Positions 22,401 through 33,240 of a DNA stretch of 64,000 bases are shown in pieces. Within the stretch, counting starts at the first letter, position 1; each line of letters begins with the position of its first letter. Source of the DNA: Ceratodon purpureus (Eukaryota > Streptophyta > Bryopsida > Pseudoditrichales > Ditrichaceae); the NCBI GenBank assembly GCA_014871385.1, contig CM026426.1, positions 100,108,009 through 100,172,008 on the forward strand. Direction: 5' to 3'. Position numbers and translations under genes: made by a program. The notes beneath the pieces were generated by a model. That model did no database searches and was not told where the DNA came from. It saw only the letters and a list, made by a program, of their open reading frames with translations.

Positions 22401-23882
22401 TCAGGACGCCACACGGTTCTGCTCCCTCGGAGTGGGCCACTTGTGTACATCTCTGAAACGGTTAACAAGATGTCCGAGGCCACCCACCGTTCCCTTATCG
22501 TTCTTGCAAACTCTATCAAGGTAAGATTCGAAAACTAAACCAAGGTCTCCGATCCTTTGAAAATAGCGTGTTTCCACAACTTCCGCTTCGTGGTATGCCG
22601 TGCACATGTTGCCGCGGTTGATCCTTGCGGCAATCTTTGCGGTCGTGAACACCTCCGATTCAATACCCAAATCTGGACTGATTTGAATATCTTGATTTTC
22701 CTTGTGTACGTAAACCACGCGAGGATCCACCCAGTATCGCCTTCCCACGATCTCCTGCATCTGATGGGCACTCTCAAAAATCCAAGGCGACCTTCTCAGC
22801 TCATCTTTCTTCGTCATCAAGCCTCAATGGCAAACCTCGATGTAGATCTTGGACTCGAATGCTGGAAAGTGAAGTAGGATGTTGTCCGGTGACAAGTCAT
22901 TGTGGCGAAAACCCAATTTGTGCACCCCATCCATGATCTTACAGAGTGCCCAAGCAAGCTCTGTTCGCTTGCTTCAGAGAAGTCGGAGACGCTTTCCTTG
23001 AACCACACTGTCCTGTGGATTCTTACTGAAGGTGTAGTGGATGAGGATGTTATCCCCTGCCTCATCGTCTCTTTGGAGCATGTCCCAGAGGGTCCATCCG
23101 TTCCATCACTACATGTATCCCATGTGGTCATTCTGATGAATGGTTGCAAAGCGAATAAGACCCGGATGGGGAATTCTTATTGCAAGAGATTTATTGTTGT
23201 GGTCCACGCGTGCCAAATCCGGTCTAATAGACCAATTGAGCAGCCGTTTCTCAGCAAACTCCTAAGCAGGAGAGATTTCAGCAGATTACTAGATGCTAAC
23301 CCTGCGTATGGTTGCATAACCACCTTTTTGGATTTTTCCATCCAAATAACGGACAATTGCACCTTTAGACAACACAATAAAAGATCGTTTTTGTATGTTG
23401 ATCTCCGTCTCCCTACCAAGCGCGGAATTCCACCATTCAACAGAACCACGTCAATGCCGTCTCGAGCTCAGGGGCACCATTTGCTTCTCGAAGCAGTCTG
23501 CCTTAAAAATAACATCCTAGAAGGCCTCGTCTCCCACCCTATGCTCCCTTCCATACTTAGCCAAAACATCACAAGCATTCCATAACGCATCATGTGCTCG
23601 CTGTGTCACGAATATTTGGAACCCGGCCTTCTTTCTCTCCTCTTCCCATGGTGGTGCCATCAATGCATCCTCAATCTTCAACTCCATCTCCAACTTGAAT
23701 TTTTTGGGCCCTTCTTCGTCATACCGAATGTAACAACTATCCAGGGAAGCAAGGGTGGTCCGCTCATAAAATCAAACAATGAATTCTGTAACAAAATCCT
23801 TGCAACGTAAATTCGGTTTATCATCGCTGTTGTGCTTGTCCCCCTATTGTCCCACATTCTTCAGCTTCTTGTTCTTCGGCAT
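22401..23882 (-). pseudogene. Protein-kinase-like gene, inactivated
   Basis: Reading the minus strand from ATG at 23,882 (MPKNKKLKN) and stepping through stops gives a kinase-like protein. Parts: an N-terminal region (KFKLEMELKIEDALMAPPWE); a glycine-rich loop (GKIQKGGYATIRRVSI, near 23,300); a hinge-like section; the catalytic loop LGFRHNDLSPDNILLHF (near 22,880-22,930); and a metal-binding site where DWG/DFG is expected but CH-stop-GL is read (about 22,830). It ends with RFRDVHKWPTPREQNRVAS. Kinases transfer phosphate from ATP to proteins; the lost metal-binding Asp and at least seven stops show this copy is dead. A related C-terminal fragment is at 61,960-62,312. The G+C-rich block upstream (24,180-24,500) could be its promoter region. 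Confidence 0.75.
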
Positions 23883-24152
23883 CGTGGAAGGCCTTCAAGC
23901 ACTCCAATTTGCAACTCTAAATGAATCTTCAATTTCCCCAATTAAAAATAAGAGCAATTGAATTTCAAAAGGTTTTGAAAAAACCCGTTTAAAAATTTAA
24001 AAAGTCTCTCTCTCCCCCCCACTCCCCCTCCCACAAATAAAGGGTCTCCTTCCCTCTTGGTGAGAAGGCCTAAGGAAGAAGGAGCAAATCCCCCACCACT
24101 AGCAAGCACCCTCATGCAACTTGGGAGAGAAAAGCTAAAAAAAGAGGAGGGC

Positions 24153-24177
24153 GGCTTCCCCTTATATAGGGGAAGCC
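24153..24177. promoter_or_regulatory. 25-bp palindrome centred on a TATA box
   Basis: GGCTTCCCC-TTATATA-GGGGAAGCC: perfect 9-base arms around TTATATA, so a TATA-like core is presented on both strands. It lies 270 bp upstream of the kinase-like start on the minus strand and next to the ACGGCCGT block. It may be a core promoter or element end. Confidence 0.5.
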
Positions 24178-24179
24178 AA

Positions 24180-24500
24180 CCTCGCAACCGTCCCCACAGC
24201 CGTCGGATCCACGGCCCCTGCGGCCGTCCGATTAGCCGCGGCTCCGCCCGAAGGCGTGGGCCGTCAGATCAGACGGCCGTGTTGGGCAATGGCGCCGTGT
24301 GGCCATTGCCCGACGCGACCATCCGATCGCACAAGGATGGCTGCAGGATCAGACGGCCAAAGACTGCCGCCCAGATCCGACGGCCCGTGATTGCCCAAAC
24401 TGGCCGGATCGTGGACGTCGGAGTAAAGGGGCGGCTGTCGGCGGCGACCTCGCGGCGGTCCTCACCATCCGACGGCCGAGATATGGTCGCGTAGTAGAAT
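24180..24500. repeat. Third ACGGCCGT-type G+C-rich block
   Basis: Repeated ACGGCC, GGCCGTC, CCGTCCGAT and CCGATC words as at 13,990-14,570 and 18,230-18,530. Likely the same element-derived upstream region. Frames here are compositional. Confidence 0.5.
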
Positions 24501-24527
24501 TGGCCAATCGGACGGTGAGAGAAGAAT

Positions 24528-24531
<4 letters not shown>

Positions 24532-24565
<34 letters not shown>
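24532..24565. repeat. Run of 34 C
   Basis: An uninterrupted cytosine tract; shorter C runs occur at about 11,686, 14,009 and 51,647-51,660. The exact length may be an assembly estimate. Confidence 0.85.
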
Positions 24566-24566
<1 letters not shown>

Positions 24567-24689
24567 CGGGGTCGGCGAATTCTTACTGCGATGTAATTCT
24601 GGATCATCGGGGACGCCACGTTTGGGACGGGGGACGTCCGGGTTGGACATCCGGACGTCCGGAGCCGGGTCGGCCATCTTATTTGAAAA

Positions 24690-26740
24690 CCCTGCTTACA
24701 GATAGCCTCTTAAGTTTGATCTATTTCCTCCCAGGCATTCTTGTACTGTTGTCAAAGTTTTCAGTGCTGGGCTCGGAGGTTTTGTTGAATGTAAGCCTTT
24801 GTGTGTTTCTCCCTGTAAGTTTTGTTTTGGAGATTGGCATGTCCTCTCCCTGTCAATCATCTTCTTGGAGGTGTTACCGCTCTCATAGAACAAGCGAACA
24901 ACATTCCAATTCGCTTGGGAGCTGTGAGCCATAAACCCCTTAAAGTTCACTTTAGCAACCCCGTGAGTCTCCATAATGACATTCAGATTCTTCCAGAGGA
25001 CCAATTGGGCAGCCGTGTCCTCTGACTACATGTCGCTAGATGCGATTGTCATGACTCGACAATATGTGGGATCATAAACGTGGCAGGCCATCGTTGTCTA
25101 GGATCTGAGAGGCTTGACGTGATCAAACATGATCCAAGTGTTCTCCATGTCACCGCCACTATGCATCTGCTTCACCAAATCATTTCCGCTCAACTTCAGA
25201 CATCTAGAAGACAAAGACCTTGTCTGCATCATCACCTTCCCCCTGAAACATGTTGTTCTAAACAATTTTCTAGTTGCTGAAGCCTCGTAGCATTCTGATG
25301 CTGTCCATGGTGCCAAAGCGCCAAATAGCCCTGAATGACGCGACGCAATTTATAATGTTTGGAGATGAAAGATGCTTATAGTTCTCAAAAATCAGTAGGA
25401 GCTCCTCGAGCTCCAATATCTTCTGCGGTTCAACCTCTTTAGCTACAAGTAACGGGCCCATCAACTCCTTTGATGTTTCCAGGACAATAGACGAAGGGGT
25501 GGCAAATGGAGTTCGCTCCACCTGCCCTCTCTAATCAAGGTCTCTGTGTGTCCGATGAAGTCCCGGTTCTCACAAGACTTTACTGGGTGGTCGTGAGTTC
25601 CCAAGTGTACGCAAGCTCTTGTCATGTAAGGTGCTGCAATGACGTAATAAATCTTTGCAGGGCAAAGCGCAACGCAGGTCAGAGGAGTGCTGCAAGATCT
25701 GCAGACTACAGTTGAACTCTGTGGCGGACTAGATCCAGCTTCGAACAGTTCCTCAAAAATTCCATCCCACTTAGTCTCGTTTACTACACTAGTCTTATTT
25801 AGACGTGTCAAGTATTCACAGTTGACATTGTCACAACGGAGATGGCCAAGGCACAATGAAAAACGGAATGTCAGCTTTAAGTTATTCTTAATATTAGAGG
25901 TCATTGTACGAGTCCAAGGGTGGCCATTGTACCTCCTATCCATTCCACGTAACTGCTTTGCAGTAGAGTGATGGCCGTGAGCACCTAGGGGTGGGAACTC
26001 AAAAATGATATCGCCGTTGTATTGGGGTGGAGGAATTGAACTTCCTGCATTCTAATTGCATCAAAATCAATGCGCGAGAGAACACACTTGGACCTCTTAC
26101 GGACGCTAAGCTTCATGAGTCAGTGAACAACGCTCTCTGAAAGGAAGACTGTAGGGGTAGACGGAAATGTAGACTTCATAGAGACAATTACTTCCTCACA
26201 ATTATCATCTGCAATTGGCACTGTCTTTTCCTTGCACTCAGGGACTATTGTGGTCTCTTCTACGTTTTCACTATCGGAGTCATCACTCAACTCATAGATG
26301 GTCTGAAGACATGGCTCGGTTTTCACTCTCCTCAACCATGGTCCAGACCCAATACACACTATTGTGGACAACCGGGGAGTAAGCAATTCAGTAGAAGCAC
26401 CTAAAAGAGACTTTGTAACTTTGTAAACTCTATACTTCTCAGGTTTGAGCAACTAGAACGTTCCAATCTCATTCTGACTTGACAGCTGACCCACTGCATG
26501 CAAGAATGCACCAGTGATGTCGTCAAAAATCTCCTCTTCTAATTGCAGTGATTCCTCTTGAAATTGAAAACGAAGACTCAGAGTTATAGAACTGATCATA
26601 GCACAATCATCTACCCCCAAAGACAACGCAATCGGGGCAGAATGCGAGTCTGCATGAACGTAGGCCATAGTGTCCAGACGATGAGGCACTGGCAACAGTG
26701 AGATATGGAAATGGGAAACAACGGAGAGGTGCACAAATGG
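24690..26740 (-). pseudogene. MULE transposase gene copy 2, truncated and inactivated
   Basis: A decayed paralogue of the transposase in the 15.7-kb element. Matching parts in order on the minus strand: LRFQFQEESLQLEEEIFDD (26,453-26,734); STELLTPR and an acidic linker (26,120-26,452); SRIDF and YNGDIIFEFPP (about 26,000-26,070); the WRKY-GCM1-like finger (HLRCDNVNCEYL ... CRSCSTPLTC ... RACVHLGTHDHPVK, 25,600-25,943); SSPNIINCVASFRAIWRFG; HSGGDMENTWIMFDHVK; and LWKNLNVIMETHGVAKVNF (near 24,950). The transposase site read MADNAQANW in the main copy is MAHSSQANW here, so an acidic residue is lost. It ends near 24,690, before the third catalytic region and the SWIM finger. Stops and at least three frameshifts. 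Confidence 0.85.
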
Positions 26741-27379
26741 ACATTTGACTGCTTAAGTAGTGTGAAACAAATTTCAACGAGAACCTAGTAATATTGAGAC
26801 GTGGAATAAGAACTAGACTTAATCATTGTAGCGCTAATAACTAACTCGCAATTAAACAAAGATGCATCGATAACATACATATTTAATCATGGATTACTAC
26901 ATGTCAAGAGAAAGATGCTGAGTATGGCCGCCGTAATCATGCCAATTATGTTAAAGGCTGCAATATCCGAGTCATGACTTAGAATGACGGCAATTGACAA
27001 CAATAATAGAAATCCCAATGGAATAACACGTGTAGAGTACATTTCCATCAAAATCATATCGATTTAGAAGTATCAAATGTCTCCGTGTCCACTAATCTAT
27101 ATCACATGTGGCGACTGCGCTTTCTAGAACACTCACCAACCTCCACATATTTGATACTATCTTGGTCTTGCCCTTCAAAACTTTCAGATGTCCAACATCC
27201 TCTACACTATAGCTTACGTCCTCTTAGACGAGGGGTACTTCTTAAAAGAAATCTAAAGTACGTTCCATGTTTGATGAACCCAACTTTCGTGTAGGCATGG
27301 CAAGTACTACTTGATTTACCCTCAGACCCTTCTCCTTCAGCACTGATGGAGTGACAGAATGTTCATAGCCCTTCTCGTT
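26741..27379. other. Spacer upstream of MULE copy 2, no gene seen
   Basis: A+T-rich sequence; no supported coding region. It would contain the promoter of copy 2 if one survives. Confidence 0.4.
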
Positions 27380-27574
27380 CTAAGTCATTACATCCATTGG
27401 ATTTATCGAGGCATTGGACTTGCTGTAGTCAAACAAGTTGCATTCCGGAACAGGTTCAAAGAGACCTTCAAATTCATCTAAGGACATGCGCTCCTCTCTC
27501 TCCTTCGGTGAACTTGAAACTAAGTGACCAAGGGCGGGAAAATGGTCGCTCTCCATGACGTCCAAAATTGACAA
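27380..27574 (-). CDS. Small hypothetical acidic frame
   Basis: A 64-codon minus frame (MSILDVMESDHFPALGHL...) with coding-like acidic composition (SLDEFEGLFEPVPE). A second minus frame overlaps it upstream (27,474-27,737). No family is recognised. It lies between MULE copy 2 and the left end of the large MULE, so it may be an exon remnant of an element. Weak call. Confidence 0.2.
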   Translation of the reverse strand: MSILDVMESDHFPALGHLVSSSPKEREERMSLDEFEGLFEPVPECNLFDYSKSNASINPMDVMT

Positions 27575-27836
27575 TATCTACTAGTGCAGAGGAAGTCTGA
27601 TACTGAGACATAAGATATCTCATACTAAAGGTGAAGGTCATATCTCTTATGTAGGGATTGATAGTACCATGCATTGAGTCATGTTCCTTCAAATGTTTAC
27701 ATTTATTATTAAGGTGGGTTAACTTAATGCACGTCAATTATGAAAGACGGCGCCTTATCAATAGAGTTGTTAAAATGCAGTAAACAGCTAACAATACAAG
27801 AGTTGAACTAATTTTCTATGTACAACAATTACAAAG

Positions 27837-27847
27837 TCCTGGTTATG
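27837..27847. repeat. Left 11-bp target-site duplication of the large MULE
   Basis: TCCTGGTTATG, identical to 43,535-43,545. MULEs typically make 8-11-bp duplications. Confidence 0.88.
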
Positions 27848-27926
27848 GACGTAGCTTGTACGTGAGCGGAGAGCGCAGAGCGGAGAGCGGTGAGCGCAGA
27901 TTTGGAGAGCGGAGAGCACAGAATTG
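27848..27926. repeat. Left terminal inverted repeat of the large MULE
   Basis: The first ten bases differ from the other end, but from GTACGTGAGCGGAGAGCG on, about 60 bases match the reverse complement of the right end with very few changes, finishing ACAGAATTG. It is built of GAGCGGAGAGC modules, one of which is duplicated here compared with the right end. Further in, GACCCTATAACCGTGGA is also shared (about 28,040 and the complement near 43,415). Confidence 0.88.
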
Positions 27927-28691
27927 GGGACAGAACCTTAAAATAGCAATTTTGTTTACTAAAAATAAACTATAAAATTAGAGGATTCGAATATTCTTAG
28001 TATATTTTTGGAAAGTTACTAATATTAGTAATTTTATTGACCCTATAACCGTGGATTAATTACAGTATTTTCATTGAATTTGTAGTTCGTTTTCTCTTTT
28101 CTTGGTGATTAATTTTTTAGCGTGCACCAATTACTATGCTCCAGCTCCTTCTAACTAGTTCAGGCATACATTAATTTCCCTTATCTCCTCAAATTTATAT
28201 GCAAATTACTACTTAAAATGTATTGGTATTGAACCTCTTAAAAGGAATCAAGTAACATTTAATTTCCTAACATTTTCTTAACATTGCTAGAATTCATCCG
28301 CCATAGTCTACATGCCTTACAACTTTTTATCTTTTATTTTTTATATTAACTTCCATTATTCTATCTATCTTGTTAAAGGGGTCAAAAGAGTCCTTTCCTT
28401 TAATTCTCTTTCATTTTATTTTCTCTTTTATTTTCTCAATCGCCTTCATATTTTTTTCAACCTTAATATTTATTTTTCCTTTTGTTTACTTTTCTTTTTC
28501 TAATTTCATTTTTGATAATTTTATTTATTTTTTTTTTTTTTTTGCTTTTATACTTTAATTTTTTTTTTTTTAAATTTTAAATGCTAAATGACTTTTGCTC
28601 AACCCTCATCCTTTTTCATTCATTTTAGGACGACAACTTTCGAATCAATGAAAAGTCGGTTTTCAAGGGCGCCAAGCATCATCTTCACGGA

Positions 28692-28698
28692 TATTTAA
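28692..28698 (+). promoter_or_regulatory. Possible TATA box for the 28,777 gene
   Basis: TATTTAA about 80 bp before the ATG at 28,777, after a long A+T/poly-T region. Plausible spacing, no further support. Confidence 0.35.
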
Positions 28699-28776
28699 GG
28701 TGGGATTATTGTATGTCTCTTCCTCTTTTCTGTTGGTGTTTTGTGAAGCTCTTTTCCGTAGTGCGGGACAGCAGTT

Positions 28777-29229
28777 ATGGAAGACGTTAGAGATATTGTT
28801 GTATCACTTGCTGACGATGTTTGTTCATTTCAACCATATGTTCAGGTCGAGGACGAAGAAGAGGTGATGGCCAACAGCCAAGGGCGTCCTTTGACAACGG
28901 ATGTTGACGTACAACTGGATGTAAGAGCTGACCCTCCACGTTCAGAAAATTCGGATGATATCAGAGTGCTGGAGGAGAACGCAGATGTGCCTTGGCAAAC
29001 TCATGCATACTCCAGGGTTGGAAAGATCCCAAGGGGAACCTATTCCAGAGAATCAGTGAATCGGAGGCGGGGAGGTGGGCCATTGCTGAAACGTTCATAC
29101 CAAGGACACTTGCCAAGTGTTGGAACGAAAGTGAATGCAAATGTAGTTTGTCCGGTAGTACAGTCAGAGGCTGGCAGTCCTGCTGATACTGTAGTGGGCA
29201 ACCCTAAACGTGTTAGGTTCCAAGATTAG
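28777..29229 (+). CDS. Small hypothetical protein of the large MULE
   Basis: A 150-residue frame from ATGGAAGACGTTAGAG. The first half is acidic (VEDEEEV, RSENSDDIRVLEEN), the middle basic (SRESVNRRRGGGPLLKR), and the end is NPKRVRFQD. K-R-V-R-F fits the RVxF motif that docks protein phosphatase 1, but such short motifs occur by chance. No domain, signal peptide or membrane segment. It is the first gene inside the left end, oriented inward, with a TATA-like box 80 bp upstream, and it converges with the transposase. It could be an element accessory protein or an incomplete exon set. Unknown function. Confidence 0.45.
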   Translation: MEDVRDIVVSLADDVCSFQPYVQVEDEEEVMANSQGRPLTTDVDVQLDVRADPPRSENSDDIRVLEENADVPWQTHAYSRVGKIPRGTYSRESVNRRRGGGPLLKRSYQGHLPSVGTKVNANVVCPVVQSEAGSPADTVVGNPKRVRFQD

Positions 29230-29483
29230 GACATCTAATAACAAGTATATGTTTGCCGTAATAAATGGTACATGTCAGGGGATACGAGGTATATATTACA
29301 CTTCTTCAAGATAGAATGTATTGAAATAGAGTGCAATCAATGCGAACGACAGAGCCTTTAATATAATGAAAAAGTCAATACAGCTTCTGAATTGCTGACT
29401 TAGTACATGGTATATTACTAAAATCATTCACTACGTGACAAATGGCCATTGTGGAAACGGCAGTTCTAAAGTAGGAGGGCTAC

Positions 29484-32400
29484 CTACTTCTTCGCCAAGG
29501 GGTGACGCAAGATTCCACTCTCTAGGAGAAGCTTGACCTCGTTGAAGCTAAAGGTAGGCGCATGGATGAAAAGCTCGGCCTCGGGATCACGGTTGCAGAC
29601 CTTCAAGAGTATGTAGTAAAGGTGCTTACAATACGTGAACTGAGTCCTGCCTTTGAACGTAGTCATCGTCTTCTTGAATGCTGGGCAAGTGCAACCAGGG
29701 TAAGAGCTCATGGTAATCTGGTAACGTGTGATGTGTGGAGCGACGCCCGAATCCAGCCCAATGATGCAACCGTGGCCTGGCTCAGGTATCATGGTGACGG
29801 AACGGAGGCGCGCTTTGAGAGACTCGGAGGAGCCCATGGATAGTCGCTGCGCCGGATTGGGACGAGTGGCAGTGCGCTTCACCATCTTGCCGTCTCTCTT
29901 GCCTAGGTAGCGGTCAGCGTCTGCAGGGACTGGCACCGAGTTGAGATTCGCAGGGGGCGGGGCAAAGAAGAAGAGGCGTCTTGGGGAGACCGGCTTCTTC
30001 GGCGGAAGTTGAAAGCCTGCTGCTTCGAGGGCAAGAATCTCAGTCAGTTTTAGGTTAGTACTTAGTTTCACTGGCCAGACCTCAGGAATGGAGGGGAATT
30101 CCTGGTCCTTTGAGTAGTGCGCTACCCACTTGCGCTTAGAACCTTTCACGCAGCGCTCAATATCGTCGGAGCAGAAGAAGAACTCTGTCTTCTCAACTGT
30201 GTTCCTGCGATAGTTAGTCCAGAGCCCAGTGTTTGTTGGTGCAGCTGTGCAAAGGGGCCCCCTGACGATTCTCTCAGTGCACTTCTTCTTCGTTTCAGCT
30301 CTTTGGGCCCAGCAGCACTTCGCAGAAAGTTTGTGTAGTCTCGAAATGTGCCACTCCTTCACGTCCACCTTGGTTTCTTCAACCGCGTTGACATGGCGAA
30401 TGCCGCCCTTGTTCACAGGTGAAGGTAAAGGGGAATGAACTTCCTGGGCAGGAGGTTGCGTACATTGTACCTCGGTGTCGTGTTCGGAGTCGACTTCCAC
30501 AATGACGGGCATCTGCATAGGGCGAGCTCTGACGGCACGTCTTGGGCCTCTTGGGCGTGAGAAGTTTGTCTTGTCCGGGCGATGAGACTCCTCGTCAGCT
30601 CCGATGGGGACGTCGGCTTTTCGCTTCCGTGAACCGAAGACTTCCGCTTTAGGCATGATAGGGTGACGGGTGCAGAACTCATCCGCTCCTGGCATATCGG
30701 GCATGGGATTTTCGAGCAGTGTAGGATTTCCCCATCTCTTCACGTTGAGTTCCGCCATCCGGAGCCTGAGTTCCTTCTTGGACGGTCCTGTTCCGCCGAC
30801 GCCACCTTTGAGGAACTGGTAGTAGTTGACAACCTGTAGAAAAGCCCGAACAAAATTGTCCACGGTAGCAACGTAGAGGTCGTTCCCGTTGTTTCCTGAA
30901 GCTTGGAGCCACTTGTTGTGAACTGTTTCGGCGAGGTTAGAGGTGGGCATCTCTGTGAGTTCTTCTTTCGTGAATTTCTGCAGATTTGGCAGTAGGTGCC
31001 GTTAGATTCACGGATTAGAGTTTTGTAGGTTAGGGCTAGGAAACTAGTATCAAAATCATGAAAACAGAGTGCAGAGATAATACCTCGGTCATGAATCCCC
31101 CCCACTGGCGGAAGCGGTGGTGCCAGAATGACAGCCACTGATTGAGTTTGATGAGCCCGCTCTCGCCAACGACCCCGGTGGATGCCCACCATGCTCGCAA
31201 CGCGTGGTACAGAGTTTCCGCCTCTGCCATGCTGGTAGCATTCTTGTACTGAGTGCACATCTTCTTGTGCTGTTCCCAAAGTTCTTCGAGGAAGTGCTTC
31301 TGCGTATACGCCACCATGTTCTGAGTCCAGTGGAACAAGCACGACCTCTCCCGGTCCTCCATTGGGTCCTCTTTGTTGCCATTGCCGTAAAGGATTTGCA
31401 CTGCATTCCAATTCGCCTGTGCGTTATCCGCCATGAACCCCTTGAAGTTCGGCGCTGCAACGCCATTGATCTCCATGACCAGGTTCAGGTTTTTCCAAAA
31501 GACGAGCTGGGCGTCCGTGTCCTCGGACTGCATGTCGCAAGTGGCGATTGTCATCACGGGGCAGTAGGTGGCGTCGTACACATGGCACGCCATGGTCGAC
31601 CAATCTTTGACGCGTTTTACATGGTCGAACATGATCCATGCGTTCTCCAAGTCGCCACCAGCTTGCATTCGGCTGACCAAGTCGACACCACTTCCCGGCC
31701 CGACCTCCGACATCTTGAAGAGGAAGACTTTGTCACGCATAGATCCCTGACCAGGAAACCTATTCTCCTGGACATACGCCTAGAGACTGTTACCACGGAG
31801 CTTGGTGATACCGTCCATGATTCCGTACCTTTTGAATTTTTTGAAGGTGGCGACTTTGTTGCGGATGTTTGGTGACGCCATGTCTTTGCAACGATCCAGA
31901 ACAGGAACCAGCTCCTCCATCGTCAGCTTCCTCGGTGGTGCATCTTCGGGCTGTAGAAGGTAGCTCCCGATGAGGAGTTTGCTCGCCTCCAGGACAACGG
32001 CGCTCTTTGTTGCTTTGTTGTTCATCTCTACTTGCTCTTCTATTAAGCTACTAATTTCTGCTTTAGAGTCTCTGTAGTCTCCAACTTTCACTGGATGATC
32101 ATGTGTTCCTAGGTGAATACATGCTCTAGTCTGATTTGCTTTGCCCACTACGTAATAAATTATAGCCTCGCATGTAGCTACACATGACAGTGGTTCTTTA
32201 CATACCTTGCACATTAGCGTGGAATCAGATGGAGGAGGCTGATCCATGAGAAAAGCTTGCAGGGTACACCTATCGAACTCAGTCTCGTTAACATCGAAGA
32301 TCTTGGGAACACGCTTCAGAAAGTCACACTCCTCGTTGGTGCAGCGCAGCCATCCGACGCAGGTGGAACTTCGAAAAGAGAGTCCGAAGTCGTTCTTGAT

Positions 32401-33240
32401 GTTTGTTGTGATGGTCTTGGTCCACACGTGTCCGTCGTATCGTTTGTCCATTCCCTGCATTGACTTGGCGGTGAGCTTAGAGGATCCTGCAGCAGCTGGG
32501 GGCAACTCAAAAAGAACCGGACCATCAAACTTCGCAGGCAAGTACTGTACTCTCTCGTGTCTAATAGTTCAATAGTCTATCTTCTTCAAAATGTTTTTGG
32601 ACCCACGCGTCTTAGCAATCTCTTTAAGGAGCGGAACAATGCTAACTGTGACCTGGGACAATGGAGGAGACACATTGGAAGGAGGAGCATCTGCGTGGAG
32701 CTTAGGCACCAACTTGACGGGACTGACTTCGTCATCAGAAGAGAGAGATATGACGGTCGGAGGAGGTTTCTCTACATCTGAAGTCTCGGTACCAGGCTCG
32801 ACTTTGACCTTGACATCACGAGGTAAGGGAGTCTGAATTGTGCAAGTAGAAGAGCGACGGGGGGTGAGGATCTCAGTGGATGCAGCCATCAGAGAATCAG
32901 TAAGACCATAGACTCTATAGGATCCAGGAAGGAGTCTCCAGTGCAACATGTTGTTCTCATCTCTCACTGAAGGTTGCCCGAGGGTGTGGGTAACCTCGGC
33001 AGTAACGTCATCAAAGATCTCCTCCTCTATACTGATGGAATCCTCACGAAAATGGAATCTGAGACTGAGGCGAAGAGAGGACACCGTAGCTAGACCATCG
33101 TCATCTACGCGAAACCTAAGAGGGATGCCCATGCCTTGGGCGTACAGACAGACCATCCCCATATTCGCAGGCAACTCAGAGATACTAGAGGAAGAAAGGA
33201 AAAGAGGGAGTGTACTAGCAAAGCAGTATCGCGAGAGCAA
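29484..33240 (-). pseudogene. MULE transposase with WRKY-GCM1-like and SWIM zinc fingers; two in-frame stops
   Basis: About 1,216 codons in one spliced frame. Parts: an N-terminal domain shared by all four copies in the window (MGMVCLYAQGMGIPLRF, STEILTPRRS); an acidic linker; a WRKY-GCM1-like finger (32,060-32,420: WLRCTNEECDFL ... CKVCKEPLSC ... RACIHLGTHDHPVK); the MULE catalytic domain (31,084-31,740: HVYDATYCPVMTIATCDMQ, NFKGFMADNAQANWNAV, LNQWLSFWHHRFRQWGG); a 106-bp intron (30,978-31,083, GT-AG, phase kept); PTSNLAETVHNKW; a basic linker; and a SWIM finger (YPGCTCPAF ... YCKHLYYIL, near 29,600-29,680). MULE transposases cut at the inverted ends. TGA at 32,569 and TAG at 31,780 interrupt the frame, so this copy is probably inactive unless read through. 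The exact start is uncertain. Confidence 0.85.

Noticed and set aside
24057-24934. Frame through the third G+C-rich block and the poly-C run (with a proline run)
   Set aside because: The proline run is the C tract; no conserved sequence on either side.
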